Assembly (NCBI GenBank): GCA_903848965.1
Contig: CAINHV010000108.1
Location: 1 to 35,672, forward strand
Length of the DNA stretch: 35,672 nt
Source of the DNA: an uncultured Opitutia bacterium
Lineage (GTDB): Bacteria; Verrucomicrobiota; Verrucomicrobiia; Opitutales; Opitutaceae
Direction of reading: 5' to 3'
In this document: positions 15,858 to 24,123 of the stretch, piece by piece
How positions within the stretch are numbered: position 1 is the stretch's first letter
How the letters are laid out: each line of letters begins with the position of its first letter
Position numbers and translations under genes: made by a program
Notes under the pieces: generated by a model
Database searches by the model: none
Told to the model about the DNA's origin: nothing
What the model saw: only the letters and a program-made list of their open reading frames with translations

Positions 15858-18800
15858 ATGCACCTCCAACTCCTCCGCGCTTTTCTGTTCGTCGTCTTCT
15901 GTTCGCTCGCCGTCGCGCAGTCGGCGCCAACCCCCTCTGCCGCCGCCAAGGCCGAGACCGTCGTGCTGGAGGCCTTCACCGTCACGGGATCGAACATCAA
16001 GCGCATCGAAGTGGAGCGGACGCTGCCGGTGACAACGATCAAGGCCGAGCAACTTGAGATCTACGATCCCGGCCAGCCGTCGGACATGCTCGCCGCGCTG
16101 CCGATGGCCGCTGGCCTGCCCGGCAACGAGGCGGCGCTAGCGACCCAGAATGCGCGCGGCGACAATGCCAACATTTCATTCCGCGGGCTCGCCTCCAGCA
16201 ACACCCTGATCCTCCTCAACGGCCGCCGCATCGCCCCGCATCCGATCAGCTGGAACGAAAACGGCATTCCGACCTTGTCCGTGAACGTGAACGCACTGCC
16301 GAATCGCGGCATCGAGCGCGTGGACGTTCTGCGTGACGGCGCCTCCTCAATCTACGGCGCCGATGCGGTGGCGGGCGTGGTAAACTACGTGATGCACCGT
16401 CGCTTCCGGGGCACGGAACTGTCGCTGCGTTGGGGCACAACCGAATACGGCGACGGCACGGAATATCGCGCCTCACTTACCCACGGGCTCGATTTCGCGA
16501 ATCGGAAAGGCCGGCTGATCTTCACGGCCGACTGGTATGACCGGGAAGGCACGTTTCTCCGGGATCGGCCGCTTTCTGCCGAGGGCGACAACGTCGCCCG
16601 TGCCCCCGCGCCGTGGAACGTTTACACCGACACGACATTCAACCGGCGCGCCGCCACGAGCGCCTACGGCCAGTTCAATACCGTCGTGAGCACCGGTCTC
16701 AACCAGTATGGCGCGTACCTGGTTACGAACCGCAGGCCCACGGGCATTCCGACGACTTTCTTCACAACGACGGGCCGGTTCTTCCTCCTGCCGGCTGCGG
16801 GCATCGGTCAGCCAGGGATCGCGTCGGCGGCTCCGCCGCGCGCCGCCACCGGGCCGGGCAAGGAATATTATTGGAACCTCAACGATGCCCGCTCGCTGCA
16901 GCCGCAGACCACCCGGAAAAATGTTTTCGTCGGCGGCGAATACGACCTGAGCCCGCGCCTGACCGCCTTCGCCGACTTCAACTACTACGGCGCCCGTTCG
17001 ATCATTGATCGCGACCCTGACATCTACCAGAGCAGCGTGAACGGCCCACTGTTCATTCCGACGACCAATCCCTACAACCCGTTTGGCGACCGCTTCTGGA
17101 GTCCAACCGGTGCGCCCAACTCCGACGGCACGGCGCGCTTGGTCGGCACGCCTTCGGCGGTCAACGTGGAGAACCACCGCTTCTGGGACTTCGGTTCGCG
17201 CGAGGATACCGTGTCCAATTACGCCTACCGCGGCTTGCTGGGCCTGCGCGGAAAGATCGGCCAGACCTGGTCGTGGGAAGGTGCGGTCATGCAGGCCGAG
17301 GGCCGCGCGAGCGAATACGAACCGATTCAACGCATCAGCCTCACGCAAGCGGCTGCCTTGCTGACTGACCCCGCCCGGGCGCTCAACGTCTTCGGCCGCA
17401 GCTATGCCGTCCAGAACGGGGCGCTCGTGGACTCCGGCTCGTTCCGCAATTCCGCCGCCGTGAAACAGTCCACCTACGGCGCCTTCGAGCGCGACGGCAT
17501 GACGCGGTTGCGCAGCCTCGACTTCAACGCCAGCGGCGAGGTCATGTCGCTCTGGGGTGGCAACAAGATCAGCCTGGCGCTGGGCGGCGAATTCCGGCGC
17601 GAGGACTTCTCCGACGTGCGCGCGCCATTTTCCGGACTCAATCCGGCCGACTCCGGCCTCGATCCCACGCGTTCGGACATCGTCAGCGCGTCTTCCATTC
17701 CCAACACCTTTGCCGACCGTGACGCCTATTCCGGCTACGCGGAGGTCCTCCTGCCGCTCGCGGGACGCAACTTCCGACTGCCGCTCGTGCAGTCGTTCGA
17801 ACTGAGCGCCGCCGCGCGCACCGAGCACTACAGCGATTTCGGCAGCACGGTGAGCCCGAAGTTCGGGCTCACCTGGAAGCCGGTCGACTGGATCATGGTG
17901 CGGGCCTCTCGCAGCCAGGGCTTCCGACCGCCGTCGCTGCCGTCACTCTATCGTGGCAGCTTCGTTGCCACCGTGCTCAACAGCCAGGATGTCTACCGTT
18001 CCACTGTCACGCAGCTGCTGAGCGACCAGGGTTCGAATCGCATCAACCGCACCGCCGGCAACCCGGACCTTCAGCCCGAGAAGTCCAAGGGCATTTCGGC
18101 CGGCATCGTGATTGATGTGCCGGGCGTGCGCGGTCTCTCGCTCACCGTCGACTACTACGAAATTCGGCACCAAGATATCTTGGGCTCCAGCGGCACCATC
18201 AACGACGACCGCGACGCGCTCATCGCCGCCAGCCAGGCCGCGCTCGCGGCCGGCCAGAATATCAACTCGATCGACCTGGGCTTCGGCACCACGGGTTACC
18301 GGGGGGACGGCGCGGTCGTGCGTCTGCCCGTCACCCAGGAGGACCGCAATTTCTTCACGGCCTATAACGCCGCCCGCGCCCCGAGCGCCCAGCGCGCCGC
18401 GGTCGGCGCGATCGATTACCTGCGCACGACCTACTTCAACAAGGCCGAGCAATTCGTAAACGGCTTTGACTTCGGCCTGAGTTACCGACTCCGCCCGCTG
18501 GCGCTCGGCAACTTCACGCTCGATGCCAACTGGACGAAGTTGAACTCGTTCTACATCTACACCACCCGCGGCGCGGCGCGCACGGAACTCATGGAGACCA
18601 ACCTCGAGGCCACCTCCGGCGCCTCGCCCAAGTGGCGCGGCAACGTGCAGCTCAACTGGCGGCGCGACAATTGGAGCGGCGGGCTCGGTATGTTCTACGT
18701 CGGCAACTTCACCCTGGCTGGCGTCAACACCGATCGGGCGACCTACGAGTCGCTCGGCTCGCCCTCTTACATCCAACCCGTGTTCACCAACGGCAGCACC

Positions 18801-19034
18801 GTCTATCGCATGGTTCATCGCGACACGCAGACTTACAACGCATTCCTCTCCTACCGCCTCGACCGTGGCGAGGCCCGCCGTTGGCTGCGCGACACCAGCG
18901 TCCGCGTCGGGGTGAACAACCTCTTCAACACCGAGCCCCCGCTCTCCAACGACAACAACACCTACGAGCCCGCCCTCTACAACACGATGGCCAAGGGCCG
19001 GCTGTACTCCCTGACCGTCACCCGCAAATTCTGA
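15858..19034 (+). CDS. Large TonB-dependent outer-membrane receptor
   Basis: A 1058-residue receptor. Residues 1-20 form a signal peptide ending AVAQSA. The segment VVLEAFTVTGSNIKRIEVER (about 35-54) serves as the TonB-box region. The plug domain then shows NISFRGLASSNTLILLNGRR and RVDVLRDGASSIYGADAVAG. The barrel has the usual late motifs (GFRPPSLPSLYRGSF, AGNPDLQPEKSKGISAGI, RVGVNNLFNTEPPLSND) and ends in TVTRKF with a terminal Phe. The size and style match the large receptors of Opitutaceae thought to import oligosaccharides or other polymers. The ATG at 15858 follows CATCCCC and begins the signal peptide; a longer frame upstream overlaps the tartrate dehydrogenase remnant and is not real. 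It is followed by an exported SGNH-like hydrolase on the same strand. Confidence 0.93.
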   Translation: MHLQLLRAFLFVVFCSLAVAQSAPTPSAAAKAETVVLEAFTVTGSNIKRIEVERTLPVTTIKAEQLEIYDPGQPSDMLAALPMAAGLPGNEAALATQNARGDNANISFRGLASSNTLILLNGRRIAPHPISWNENGIPTLSVNVNALPNRGIERVDVLRDGASSIYGADAVAGVVNYVMHRRFRGTELSLRWGTTEYGDGTEYRASLTHGLDFANRKGRLIFTADWYDREGTFLRDRPLSAEGDNVARAPAPWNVYTDTTFNRRAATSAYGQFNTVVSTGLNQYGAYLVTNRRPTGIPTTFFTTTGRFFLLPAAGIGQPGIASAAPPRAATGPGKEYYWNLNDARSLQPQTTRKNVFVGGEYDLSPRLTAFADFNYYGARSIIDRDPDIYQSSVNGPLFIPTTNPYNPFGDRFWSPTGAPNSDGTARLVGTPSAVNVENHRFWDFGSREDTVSNYAYRGLLGLRGKIGQTWSWEGAVMQAEGRASEYEPIQRISLTQAAALLTDPARALNVFGRSYAVQNGALVDSGSFRNSAAVKQSTYGAFERDGMTRLRSLDFNASGEVMSLWGGNKISLALGGEFRREDFSDVRAPFSGLNPADSGLDPTRSDIVSASSIPNTFADRDAYSGYAEVLLPLAGRNFRLPLVQSFELSAAARTEHYSDFGSTVSPKFGLTWKPVDWIMVRASRSQGFRPPSLPSLYRGSFVATVLNSQDVYRSTVTQLLSDQGSNRINRTAGNPDLQPEKSKGISAGIVIDVPGVRGLSLTVDYYEIRHQDILGSSGTINDDRDALIAASQAALAAGQNINSIDLGFGTTGYRGDGAVVRLPVTQEDRNFFTAYNAARAPSAQRAAVGAIDYLRTTYFNKAEQFVNGFDFGLSYRLRPLALGNFTLDANWTKLNSFYIYTTRGAARTELMETNLEATSGASPKWRGNVQLNWRRDNWSGGLGMFYVGNFTLAGVNTDRATYESLGSPSYIQPVFTNGSTVYRMVHRDTQTYNAFLSYRLDRGEARRWLRDTSVRVGVNNLFNTEPPLSNDNNTYEPALYNTMAKGRLYSLTVTRKF

Positions 19035-19060
19035 CATGCCCTCGGTCTCCCATCCCGCCC

Positions 19061-19079
19061 GCCGGTCCAAAAAACCGGC
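19061..19079 (+). terminator. Weak hairpin after the large TonB receptor
   Basis: GCCGGT (19061-19066) and ACCGGC (19074-19079) form a 6-bp stem with an A-rich loop, 26 bp after the receptor stop codon. No T-tract follows, so termination is doubtful. The rest of the 245-bp spacer to the SGNH gene shows no supported feature. Confidence 0.25.
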
Positions 19080-19279
19080 CTCGCGGTCGGACTCGGGCTG
19101 GCGCTGCTCGTCGCCGCGGCGATGGAGCGATGCGGGCTGCACCGGCGGGGCGCGATCGCGGTCCGACTCCTGCTGAGGCCCGCGATTTTCGACCTCGATT
19201 CCGGCAAATTTCCGGCTTGGGCCGCCCGGCCCCAGGCGTTGAATTCCACGATTCCATCCCTCCGTCTCGCTCCGTCCCC

Positions 19280-20221
19280 ATGAAACTTCCCCGCCGTTCT
19301 TTCGCCCTCTCGCTGTTGCTCGCACTCGCGGCGCTCTGCAGCCTCGGCCGCGCCCAGGAGCAGGCTCCGCGCCCGTCGGCGTCGAGCGTACTCTTCATCG
19401 GTAACAGTTTTCTTTTCGGCTCGGGCTCGCCGTTGCGCTATTACCGGGCGGACACCGTCACCGACCTGAACGGCACCGGCTTTGGCGGTGTGCCGGCCGT
19501 GTTCAAGCTGTTCGCCACGCAGGCGGGCCTGGATTTCGCCGTCAGCCAGGAGACGGTTTCCGGCCAGGGGCTCGACCACCACATCGCCAAAAAAGCCGGC
19601 GTGATCGGACGGCCTTGGGATCACGTGGTGATGCTGGGCTTCAGCCTGCTCAATCGCAACCAACCCGGAGATCCGGCGCTGTTGATTCAGTCGGCGCAGC
19701 AGGTCGCCGATTTGCTGCACAGCAAGAATCCGCAGGTGGACATCCGGCTGATCGCGACCTGGGCGCGCGCCGACCATGTTTACCCGGCCAAGGGACACTG
19801 GCACGGCAAGTCGGTGGAGCAAATGACACGGGATATCCGGTCGGCCTACGACCAAGCCGCGGCCGCCAGCCCCTACATCCGCGGAGTCATTCCCGTCGGT
19901 GAGGCGTGGCACCGCGCGATGAAAACCGGCATCGCGGATGCCAATCCCTACGATGGGATCGAGTTTGGCAAGGTGGGCCTCTGGACTTACGACCACTATC
20001 ACGCCAGCACCTTCGGATACTACCTCGAAGCCCTGATGATCTTCGGTGATCTCACCGGTCTTGATCCTCGTTCGTTCGGCAAGGTAGAACGCGCCGCCTT
20101 TGAACTCGGCTTGTCCGGCGACCAGGCCGTCGCCCTGCAACGCGTCGCCTACGACGAGTTGATGGCGATGAAGGGCCGAACCGGCCTGGTAAATTTTACG
20201 CCCATTAGCGGAGCCCGATAG
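19280..20221 (+). CDS. Exported SGNH/GDSL-like hydrolase
   Basis: A 313-residue secreted protein. Residues 1-23 form a signal peptide (MKLPRRSFALSLLLALAALC). The first conserved block is VLFIGNSFLFG, with GNS in place of GDS, as in DUF4886-like members of the SGNH superfamily; its Ser is the expected nucleophile. The last block, YDHYHAS, supplies the Asp-x-x-His pair. The middle has IRLIATWARADHVYP and GVIPVGEAWHRAM. Likely activities are carbohydrate esterase (deacetylation), but the substrate is unknown. ATG 19280 follows CGTCCCC without a Shine-Dalgarno. Its position behind a large TonB receptor suggests a joint role in uptake of an acylated polymer. A weak 7-bp hairpin at 20316-20335 lies downstream. 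Confidence 0.85.
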   Translation: MKLPRRSFALSLLLALAALCSLGRAQEQAPRPSASSVLFIGNSFLFGSGSPLRYYRADTVTDLNGTGFGGVPAVFKLFATQAGLDFAVSQETVSGQGLDHHIAKKAGVIGRPWDHVVMLGFSLLNRNQPGDPALLIQSAQQVADLLHSKNPQVDIRLIATWARADHVYPAKGHWHGKSVEQMTRDIRSAYDQAAAASPYIRGVIPVGEAWHRAMKTGIADANPYDGIEFGKVGLWTYDHYHASTFGYYLEALMIFGDLTGLDPRSFGKVERAAFELGLSGDQAVALQRVAYDELMAMKGRTGLVNFTPISGAR

Positions 20222-20315
20222 AAGCGCTCGCCGCCGATCGCTTCGATCATCCGGCCCGGGGCCTTGATCCGCGAGCTCCGCGCCATCCGCGGTCACCTGC
20301 CTGGGAGCCGGTCGC

Positions 20316-20335
20316 AGGGGTCATGTTGGACCCCT
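20316..20335 (+). terminator. Candidate terminator after the SGNH gene
   Basis: AGGGGTC (20316-20322) and GACCCCT (20329-20335) form a perfect 7-bp stem with a 6-nt loop, followed by only a short TT. It lies 95 bp after the stop codon. The remaining spacer up to 20516 has no gene that I can support. Confidence 0.3.
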
Positions 20336-20516
20336 TTCGGGCGTCCCCAGGCCCAAACCTTCGACAGGATTCACCGGAGAAGAACCGGGATGAACAGGAG
20401 AGATCCGAGGGAGTCAGCCAAGTCACCGTCACCCGGCGTTGATCAGGCGGGCACTTCAGGAGTCCGGCTCGAAAAGAATTTTTGCCTGCGTCGCGGTCAG
20501 GGCTTTGGCTGACCGG

Positions 20517-22136
20517 ATGCGCCTTCGCCGATTAGTCATGATGCTCCCGGTGCTCGGGGCCTTGCTGGCCGGAAGCGGCTGCGGCCGGCGGGAAACGGCG
20601 GTCGCCGAGGGCCTGCGCACCCGCACGCTGCACCTCGGCAACCAGAACGAACCGGCCACGGTCGATCCGCACATCATGGACGCGGCGACCGACATGAACG
20701 TCGTGGTCGCGCTCTTCGAAGGGCTCACCTGCTACGATGAGAAAACCGGCGAGGGCGTTCCGGGCGTGGCGTCGCGGTGGGAGGTTTCGGCCGACGGCTT
20801 GGGGTACACCTTTCACCTGCGGCCCGATGCCAAGTGGTCCAACGGCGATCGCGTCACGGCCGGCGACTTCGCCTATTCGTTTCAACGCATCCTCACCCCG
20901 GCGCTGGGCTCGACCTATGCGTACATGCTCTGGCCCATTCGCAACGCCGAGGCCTTCAACACCGGGAAGATCACCCGCTTCGACGAGGTCGGGGTCACCG
21001 CGGTGGACGACGCGACCCTCCAACTCACCCTCGCCCGCCCCACTCCCTATCTGCCGATGCTGGCCGCGCACAGCACCTGGATGCCCGTGCACCGCGCCAC
21101 GGTGGAAAAATTTGGCCGCGCCGAGGACCGCGCGTCCGCCTGGACCCGACCCGGCAACCTCGTCGGCAATGGCGCCTTTGTCCTTTCCGAGTGGCAGCCG
21201 AACGCCCGGCTCACCGTGACGCGCAATCCTCACTACTGGGGCGCGGCGCAGAACCAGATCGAACGGGTTGTGTTTTACCCGATCGAGAAAGCCGAGGTCG
21301 AGGAGCTCAACTTCCGCGCCGGCCAGTTGCACGTGACGTTCGGCCTCCCGGCTTCGAAGATCACAAGCTATCGAAGCGCGTCCGACGAACGGCTGCGGAT
21401 CGATCCTTTGCTCGCGATCGAATACCTGAACTTCAACACGACGAAGCCGCCGCTGAACGACATCCGCGTCCGCCGGGCGCTCGCGCTCGCCATCGACCGG
21501 GCCGCGATTGCCCGGAATGTTTATGCCGGCAGCCGGTTGCCGGCCGGGACGATCGTGCCGCCCAATTGCGGCGGCTATACGGGTCCCGCGGGTCTGGAAC
21601 TTGATTTCGCCGCGGCCCGGCGGCTGCTCAACGAGGCGGGCTTTCCCGCGGGCAAGAATTTTCCGGCGATGGCGCTCCAGGTTCGCAACGACGAATCCCA
21701 GTCGCGGATGGCCGAAGCCATCCAGGCGATGTGGCAGCGCGAGCTCGGGGTCAGCATCACCATCGAACCCTACGAACAGAAGACCTGGTTGCAGAACCAG
21801 CAAACACTCAGCCACACGCTGGGCGTGCTGGGCTGGACGGCGGATTTTCCCGATGCGATCACGTTCCTCGACGTGTTCCGGACCGGCAACGGCAACAATT
21901 GGACCGGCTGGGGCAGCCCAGAATACGATCGCCTCCTCGACGCGGGCGCCGTGACCGCCAATGCCGCCGCCCGGTTGAAGTTACTCCAGCAGGCCGAGTC
22001 GGTCCTGCTCGCCGAGGCTCCGGCAGCGCCGGTCAATTTCCGCGCCCGCAGCTATCTGCTCCATCCAACGGTAAAGAACTGGATTCCCTCGCCGCTCGGA
22101 ATCCATCGCTACCAGCTCCTTCGTCTGGCCAACTGA
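20517..22136 (+). CDS. Oligopeptide ABC transporter substrate-binding lipoprotein (OppA-like, SBP_bac_5)
   Basis: A 539-residue extracytoplasmic binding protein. The signal peptide MRLRRLVMMLPVLGALLAGS ends at Cys22, a probable lipidation site, although the lipobox (AGSGC) is not ideal. The mature part begins LRTRTLHLGNQNEPATVDPH and carries typical family-5 solute-binding motifs: YTFHLRPDAKWSNGDRVTA, DFAYSFQRILTP, NGAFVLSEWQPNARLTVTRN, YLNFNTTKPPLNDIRVRRAL and ALAIDRAAI. It most resembles oligopeptide-binding OppA. No permease or ATPase genes follow, so it must work with components encoded elsewhere. The ATG at 20517 gives the lipoprotein signal. The next gene starts 9 bp after its stop codon. 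Confidence 0.93.
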   Translation: MRLRRLVMMLPVLGALLAGSGCGRRETAVAEGLRTRTLHLGNQNEPATVDPHIMDAATDMNVVVALFEGLTCYDEKTGEGVPGVASRWEVSADGLGYTFHLRPDAKWSNGDRVTAGDFAYSFQRILTPALGSTYAYMLWPIRNAEAFNTGKITRFDEVGVTAVDDATLQLTLARPTPYLPMLAAHSTWMPVHRATVEKFGRAEDRASAWTRPGNLVGNGAFVLSEWQPNARLTVTRNPHYWGAAQNQIERVVFYPIEKAEVEELNFRAGQLHVTFGLPASKITSYRSASDERLRIDPLLAIEYLNFNTTKPPLNDIRVRRALALAIDRAAIARNVYAGSRLPAGTIVPPNCGGYTGPAGLELDFAAARRLLNEAGFPAGKNFPAMALQVRNDESQSRMAEAIQAMWQRELGVSITIEPYEQKTWLQNQQTLSHTLGVLGWTADFPDAITFLDVFRTGNGNNWTGWGSPEYDRLLDAGAVTANAAARLKLLQQAESVLLAEAPAAPVNFRARSYLLHPTVKNWIPSPLGIHRYQLLRLAN

Positions 22137-22145
22137 CCTGTGACC

Positions 22146-22622
22146 ATGCGCCCCTTCCTCGCCGGACTCTTCCTGCTGCTCTTCGCCCCCACCCTGCCGG
22201 CCGCCGGGGTGGAACTGATCCGCGTCTGGCCCACGTGGCACAACGAGGAGGACTTCGAGCGCATCAGCGACTACTTCGGCCGCTCGCCGGAAAATGGTCC
22301 GGGTCGGGAGATCGTCCTGCGCACGCATCCCGATTCCCGCGCCGGTTACTATTTCCTCGTTCGCCTGAAGAACACGACCGAGTCCGCCGGGATCAAATTC
22401 GAGCTGAGTGTCATCCGGCCCGATGCGCTTCGCGCGACAGTCTTCACCTTCCCCGCCGCGCTGCGCGCTCGCGAATCCATCTACCAACTCGGTCTCACCG
22501 GAGCGGACTGGCCCAGCGGCCGTAAGGTTCACCCGGTGGCGTGGAAACTCACGGTGCTCGCCGCGGACGGACGCGTGCTCGCGGAACAGAAAAGCTTCCT
22601 CTGGGAAAAGCCGGCGAAGTGA
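22146..22622 (+). CDS. Exported protein of unknown function
   Basis: A 158-residue protein that I do not recognise. Residues 1-20 form a signal peptide (MRPFLAGLFLLLFAPTLPAA). The mature part contains VELIRVWPTWHNEEDFERIS, then DYFGRSPENGPGREIVLRTH and YYFLVRLKNTTESAGIKFEL. The alternating pattern suggests a small beta-sandwich domain in the periplasm. It starts 9 bp after the OppA-like stop (ATG 22146, or GTG 22140) and its stop overlaps a possible GTG start of the DNA glycosylase, so all three are probably cotranscribed. Its function may relate to the binding protein or the envelope, but nothing in the sequence shows it. Confidence 0.8.
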   Translation: MRPFLAGLFLLLFAPTLPAAGVELIRVWPTWHNEEDFERISDYFGRSPENGPGREIVLRTHPDSRAGYYFLVRLKNTTESAGIKFELSVIRPDALRATVFTFPAALRARESIYQLGLTGADWPSGRKVHPVAWKLTVLAADGRVLAEQKSFLWEKPAK

Positions 22623-22654
22623 GCGCACCGGCCCGCGCCCCGACCCGTCAACCC

Positions 22655-23566
22655 ATGCCTTCCCTGCGGTGGAGCAATTGGACCTCGCTCGCCGGCCTGC
22701 CGCCGCTGAGCCGCGACGTGCTCGCCGAGACGCTCGATGGCGGCCAGGCCTTCCGCTGGATCCGCAGCGGAGCGGAAAGAAGCCCGGAGGAAACCTGGAC
22801 TGGGATTTGGGCGGATCACGCCTGCCGCCTGCGGGTGGGAGACAACGAACGCGTGGAGTGGTCCGCACCGGAATCGCTCGCTGCGCCCCTCGCGGCGGCG
22901 CTGCCCCGTTACCTCGGACTCGCTCGCGACTTTGCCGGCCTCGCCGACACGCTGCCCTGGCGCAGCGATCCGCACCTCGCCCGCTGCCTGAGCCAGTTTC
23001 AGGGTCTGCATCTCCTCCGTCAGCCTTTCGGCGAGACCCTGCTCTGCTTCCTGTGCAGCGCGACGAAGCAGATCGTCCAAATCAAACAGATGGTCTCGCT
23101 CCTCGCGACCCGGCACGGCGCGGAGATTGCCCCGGGGATTCACCGGCTGCCGTCCTGGACCGAAATTGCACGAGTGCCGGAACTGGAACTGCGTTCCTGC
23201 CTGCTGGGTTTTCGCGCCCGTTACATCGCCGAAACCGCCCGCTTTCTCGCCGCCTCGCCGGGCTGGCTCGAGGAGACGGAGGCGATGCCTTATGCCGCCG
23301 CCAAGGAGCGACTGACGTCACTTCCCGGCGTCGGAGCCAAGGTCGCCGACTGCGTGCTGCTCTTCGGCGCCGGCCAGCTCGAGGCCTTTCCAGTCGATGT
23401 GTGGATCCTGAAGACCCTCGCCCGTCGCTACGGCTTGGAGGGCTGGAAGCCGGCCCAGCTCACCCAGTTTGGACGCGCCCACTTCGGCCCCCTCGCCGGA
23501 CTCGCCCAGCAGTTCCTCTTCGCGTGGGAACGTCGCGAGGCCCGGGAAGCGCGGGCCAGGGCCTGA
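22655..23566 (+). CDS. OGG1-type 8-oxoguanine DNA glycosylase (HhH-GPD family)
   Basis: A 303-residue DNA repair enzyme that should remove 8-oxoguanine and nick the strand. The N-terminal domain has the OGG1-like DGGQAFRW (28-35). The helix-hairpin-helix LPGVGAKVADC (223-233) supplies catalytic Lys229, and PVDVWI supplies Asp248, both at the positions seen in eukaryotic OGG1. The central stretch FGETLLCFLCSATKQIVQIK corresponds to the OGG1 CSSNNNI region, with the Asn residues replaced. I used ATG 22655, after CAACCC. A GTG at 22619 overlaps the previous stop (GTGA) and would add 12 residues with translational coupling. AlkA-like enzymes share the fold, but the Lys/Asp pair favours OGG1. Confidence 0.9.
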   Translation: MPSLRWSNWTSLAGLPPLSRDVLAETLDGGQAFRWIRSGAERSPEETWTGIWADHACRLRVGDNERVEWSAPESLAAPLAAALPRYLGLARDFAGLADTLPWRSDPHLARCLSQFQGLHLLRQPFGETLLCFLCSATKQIVQIKQMVSLLATRHGAEIAPGIHRLPSWTEIARVPELELRSCLLGFRARYIAETARFLAASPGWLEETEAMPYAAAKERLTSLPGVGAKVADCVLLFGAGQLEAFPVDVWILKTLARRYGLEGWKPAQLTQFGRAHFGPLAGLAQQFLFAWERREAREARARA

Positions 23567-23579
23567 GCCGACGCAGCAT

Positions 23580-23606
23580 GGGATTCGAGCGGAACGCTCG
23601 AATCCC
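23580..23606. terminator. Perfect 12-bp hairpin after the glycosylase gene
   Basis: Positions 23580-23591 (GGGATTCGAGCG) and 23595-23606 are perfect reverse complements around a GAA loop, 14 bp after the glycosylase stop. No T-tract follows. It may protect or end this transcript. Confidence 0.5.
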
Positions 23607-23619
23607 TCCGTGGCCGTTC

Positions 23620-23678
23620 GGGCGTGGACGAGGCACGCCCCTACCCCCATTTCGTAGGGGCGTGCCTCGTGCACGCCC
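23620..23678. repeat. Family C palindromic element, copy 2
   Basis: The arms 23620-23644 (GGGCGTGGACGAGGCACGCC followed by CCTAC) and 23654-23678 match as inverted repeats at 24 of 25 positions with a 9-nt loop. It lies between the convergent glycosylase and glyoxalase-fold genes, as copy 1 does between two other convergent genes. Confidence 0.9.
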
Positions 23679-23693
23679 GCTCGCCGCCGCGGC

Positions 23694-24077
23694 TTACTTC
23701 TTCGCCGGCTCGATCAGCTCCACCTCGTAGCCCTCGGGGGCGTCGATGAAGGCGATCAGCGATCCGCTGCTGGTCGGGGTCGGGCCGTCGCTGAGCTTGA
23801 AGCCCTTCTTTTCAAGCTTCGCGGTAAATTCCGCGAGGTTCTCCACCTCGAAGGCGAGGTGCATCAGGTCGGGCTGCACCTGCACGCTCGGGCTGTTGGG
23901 CAACTGGCAAATCTCGATCTCCTCGTCGCTGTTGGGCGTCGCGAGGAACACGATCTGGGCGCCCCGCGGCGAGACGCTCCGCCGGGCGACCTTCAGTTCC
24001 AGCGCCTGCTCGTAGAACTTCACGGTGCGCTCGATATCGTTCACCCGCATCCGGGTGTGGAGGAGTTTTTTGACCAT
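23694..24077 (-). CDS. VOC-family protein, lactoylglutathione lyase (glyoxalase I)-like
   Basis: A 127-residue protein of the vicinal oxygen chelate fold. The four metal ligands expected for glyoxalase I are in place: His7 (LLHTRMRV), Glu55 (EEIEICQLP), His73 (LMHLAFEV) and Glu120 (GYEVELIEP). The N-terminal MRVNDIERTVKFYEQALELK is typical of GloA. Glyoxalase I converts the hemithioacetal of methylglyoxal to a thioester, but VOC proteins also include epimerases and dioxygenases. The ATG at 24077 starts directly at the domain; a longer frame would add 34 residues antisense to the neighbour. It is divergent from the threonine/serine dehydratase, with only 46 bp between starts. Confidence 0.85.
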   Translation of the reverse strand: MVKKLLHTRMRVNDIERTVKFYEQALELKVARRSVSPRGAQIVFLATPNSDEEIEICQLPNSPSVQVQPDLMHLAFEVENLAEFTAKLEKKGFKLSDGPTPTSSGSLIAFIDAPEGYEVELIEPAKK

Positions 24078-24123
24078 GAACCCGAGTTTGCAGGGCGTCC
24101 CGCCACGGCGCAAGCTGCGGGCG

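Noticed and set aside
19036-19283. Short plus-strand frames in the spacer before the SGNH gene, one ending in an ATGA overlap with its start
   Set aside because: GC-rich spacers are open in all frames. The predicted peptides have no recognisable sequence, and the overlap is probably chance.
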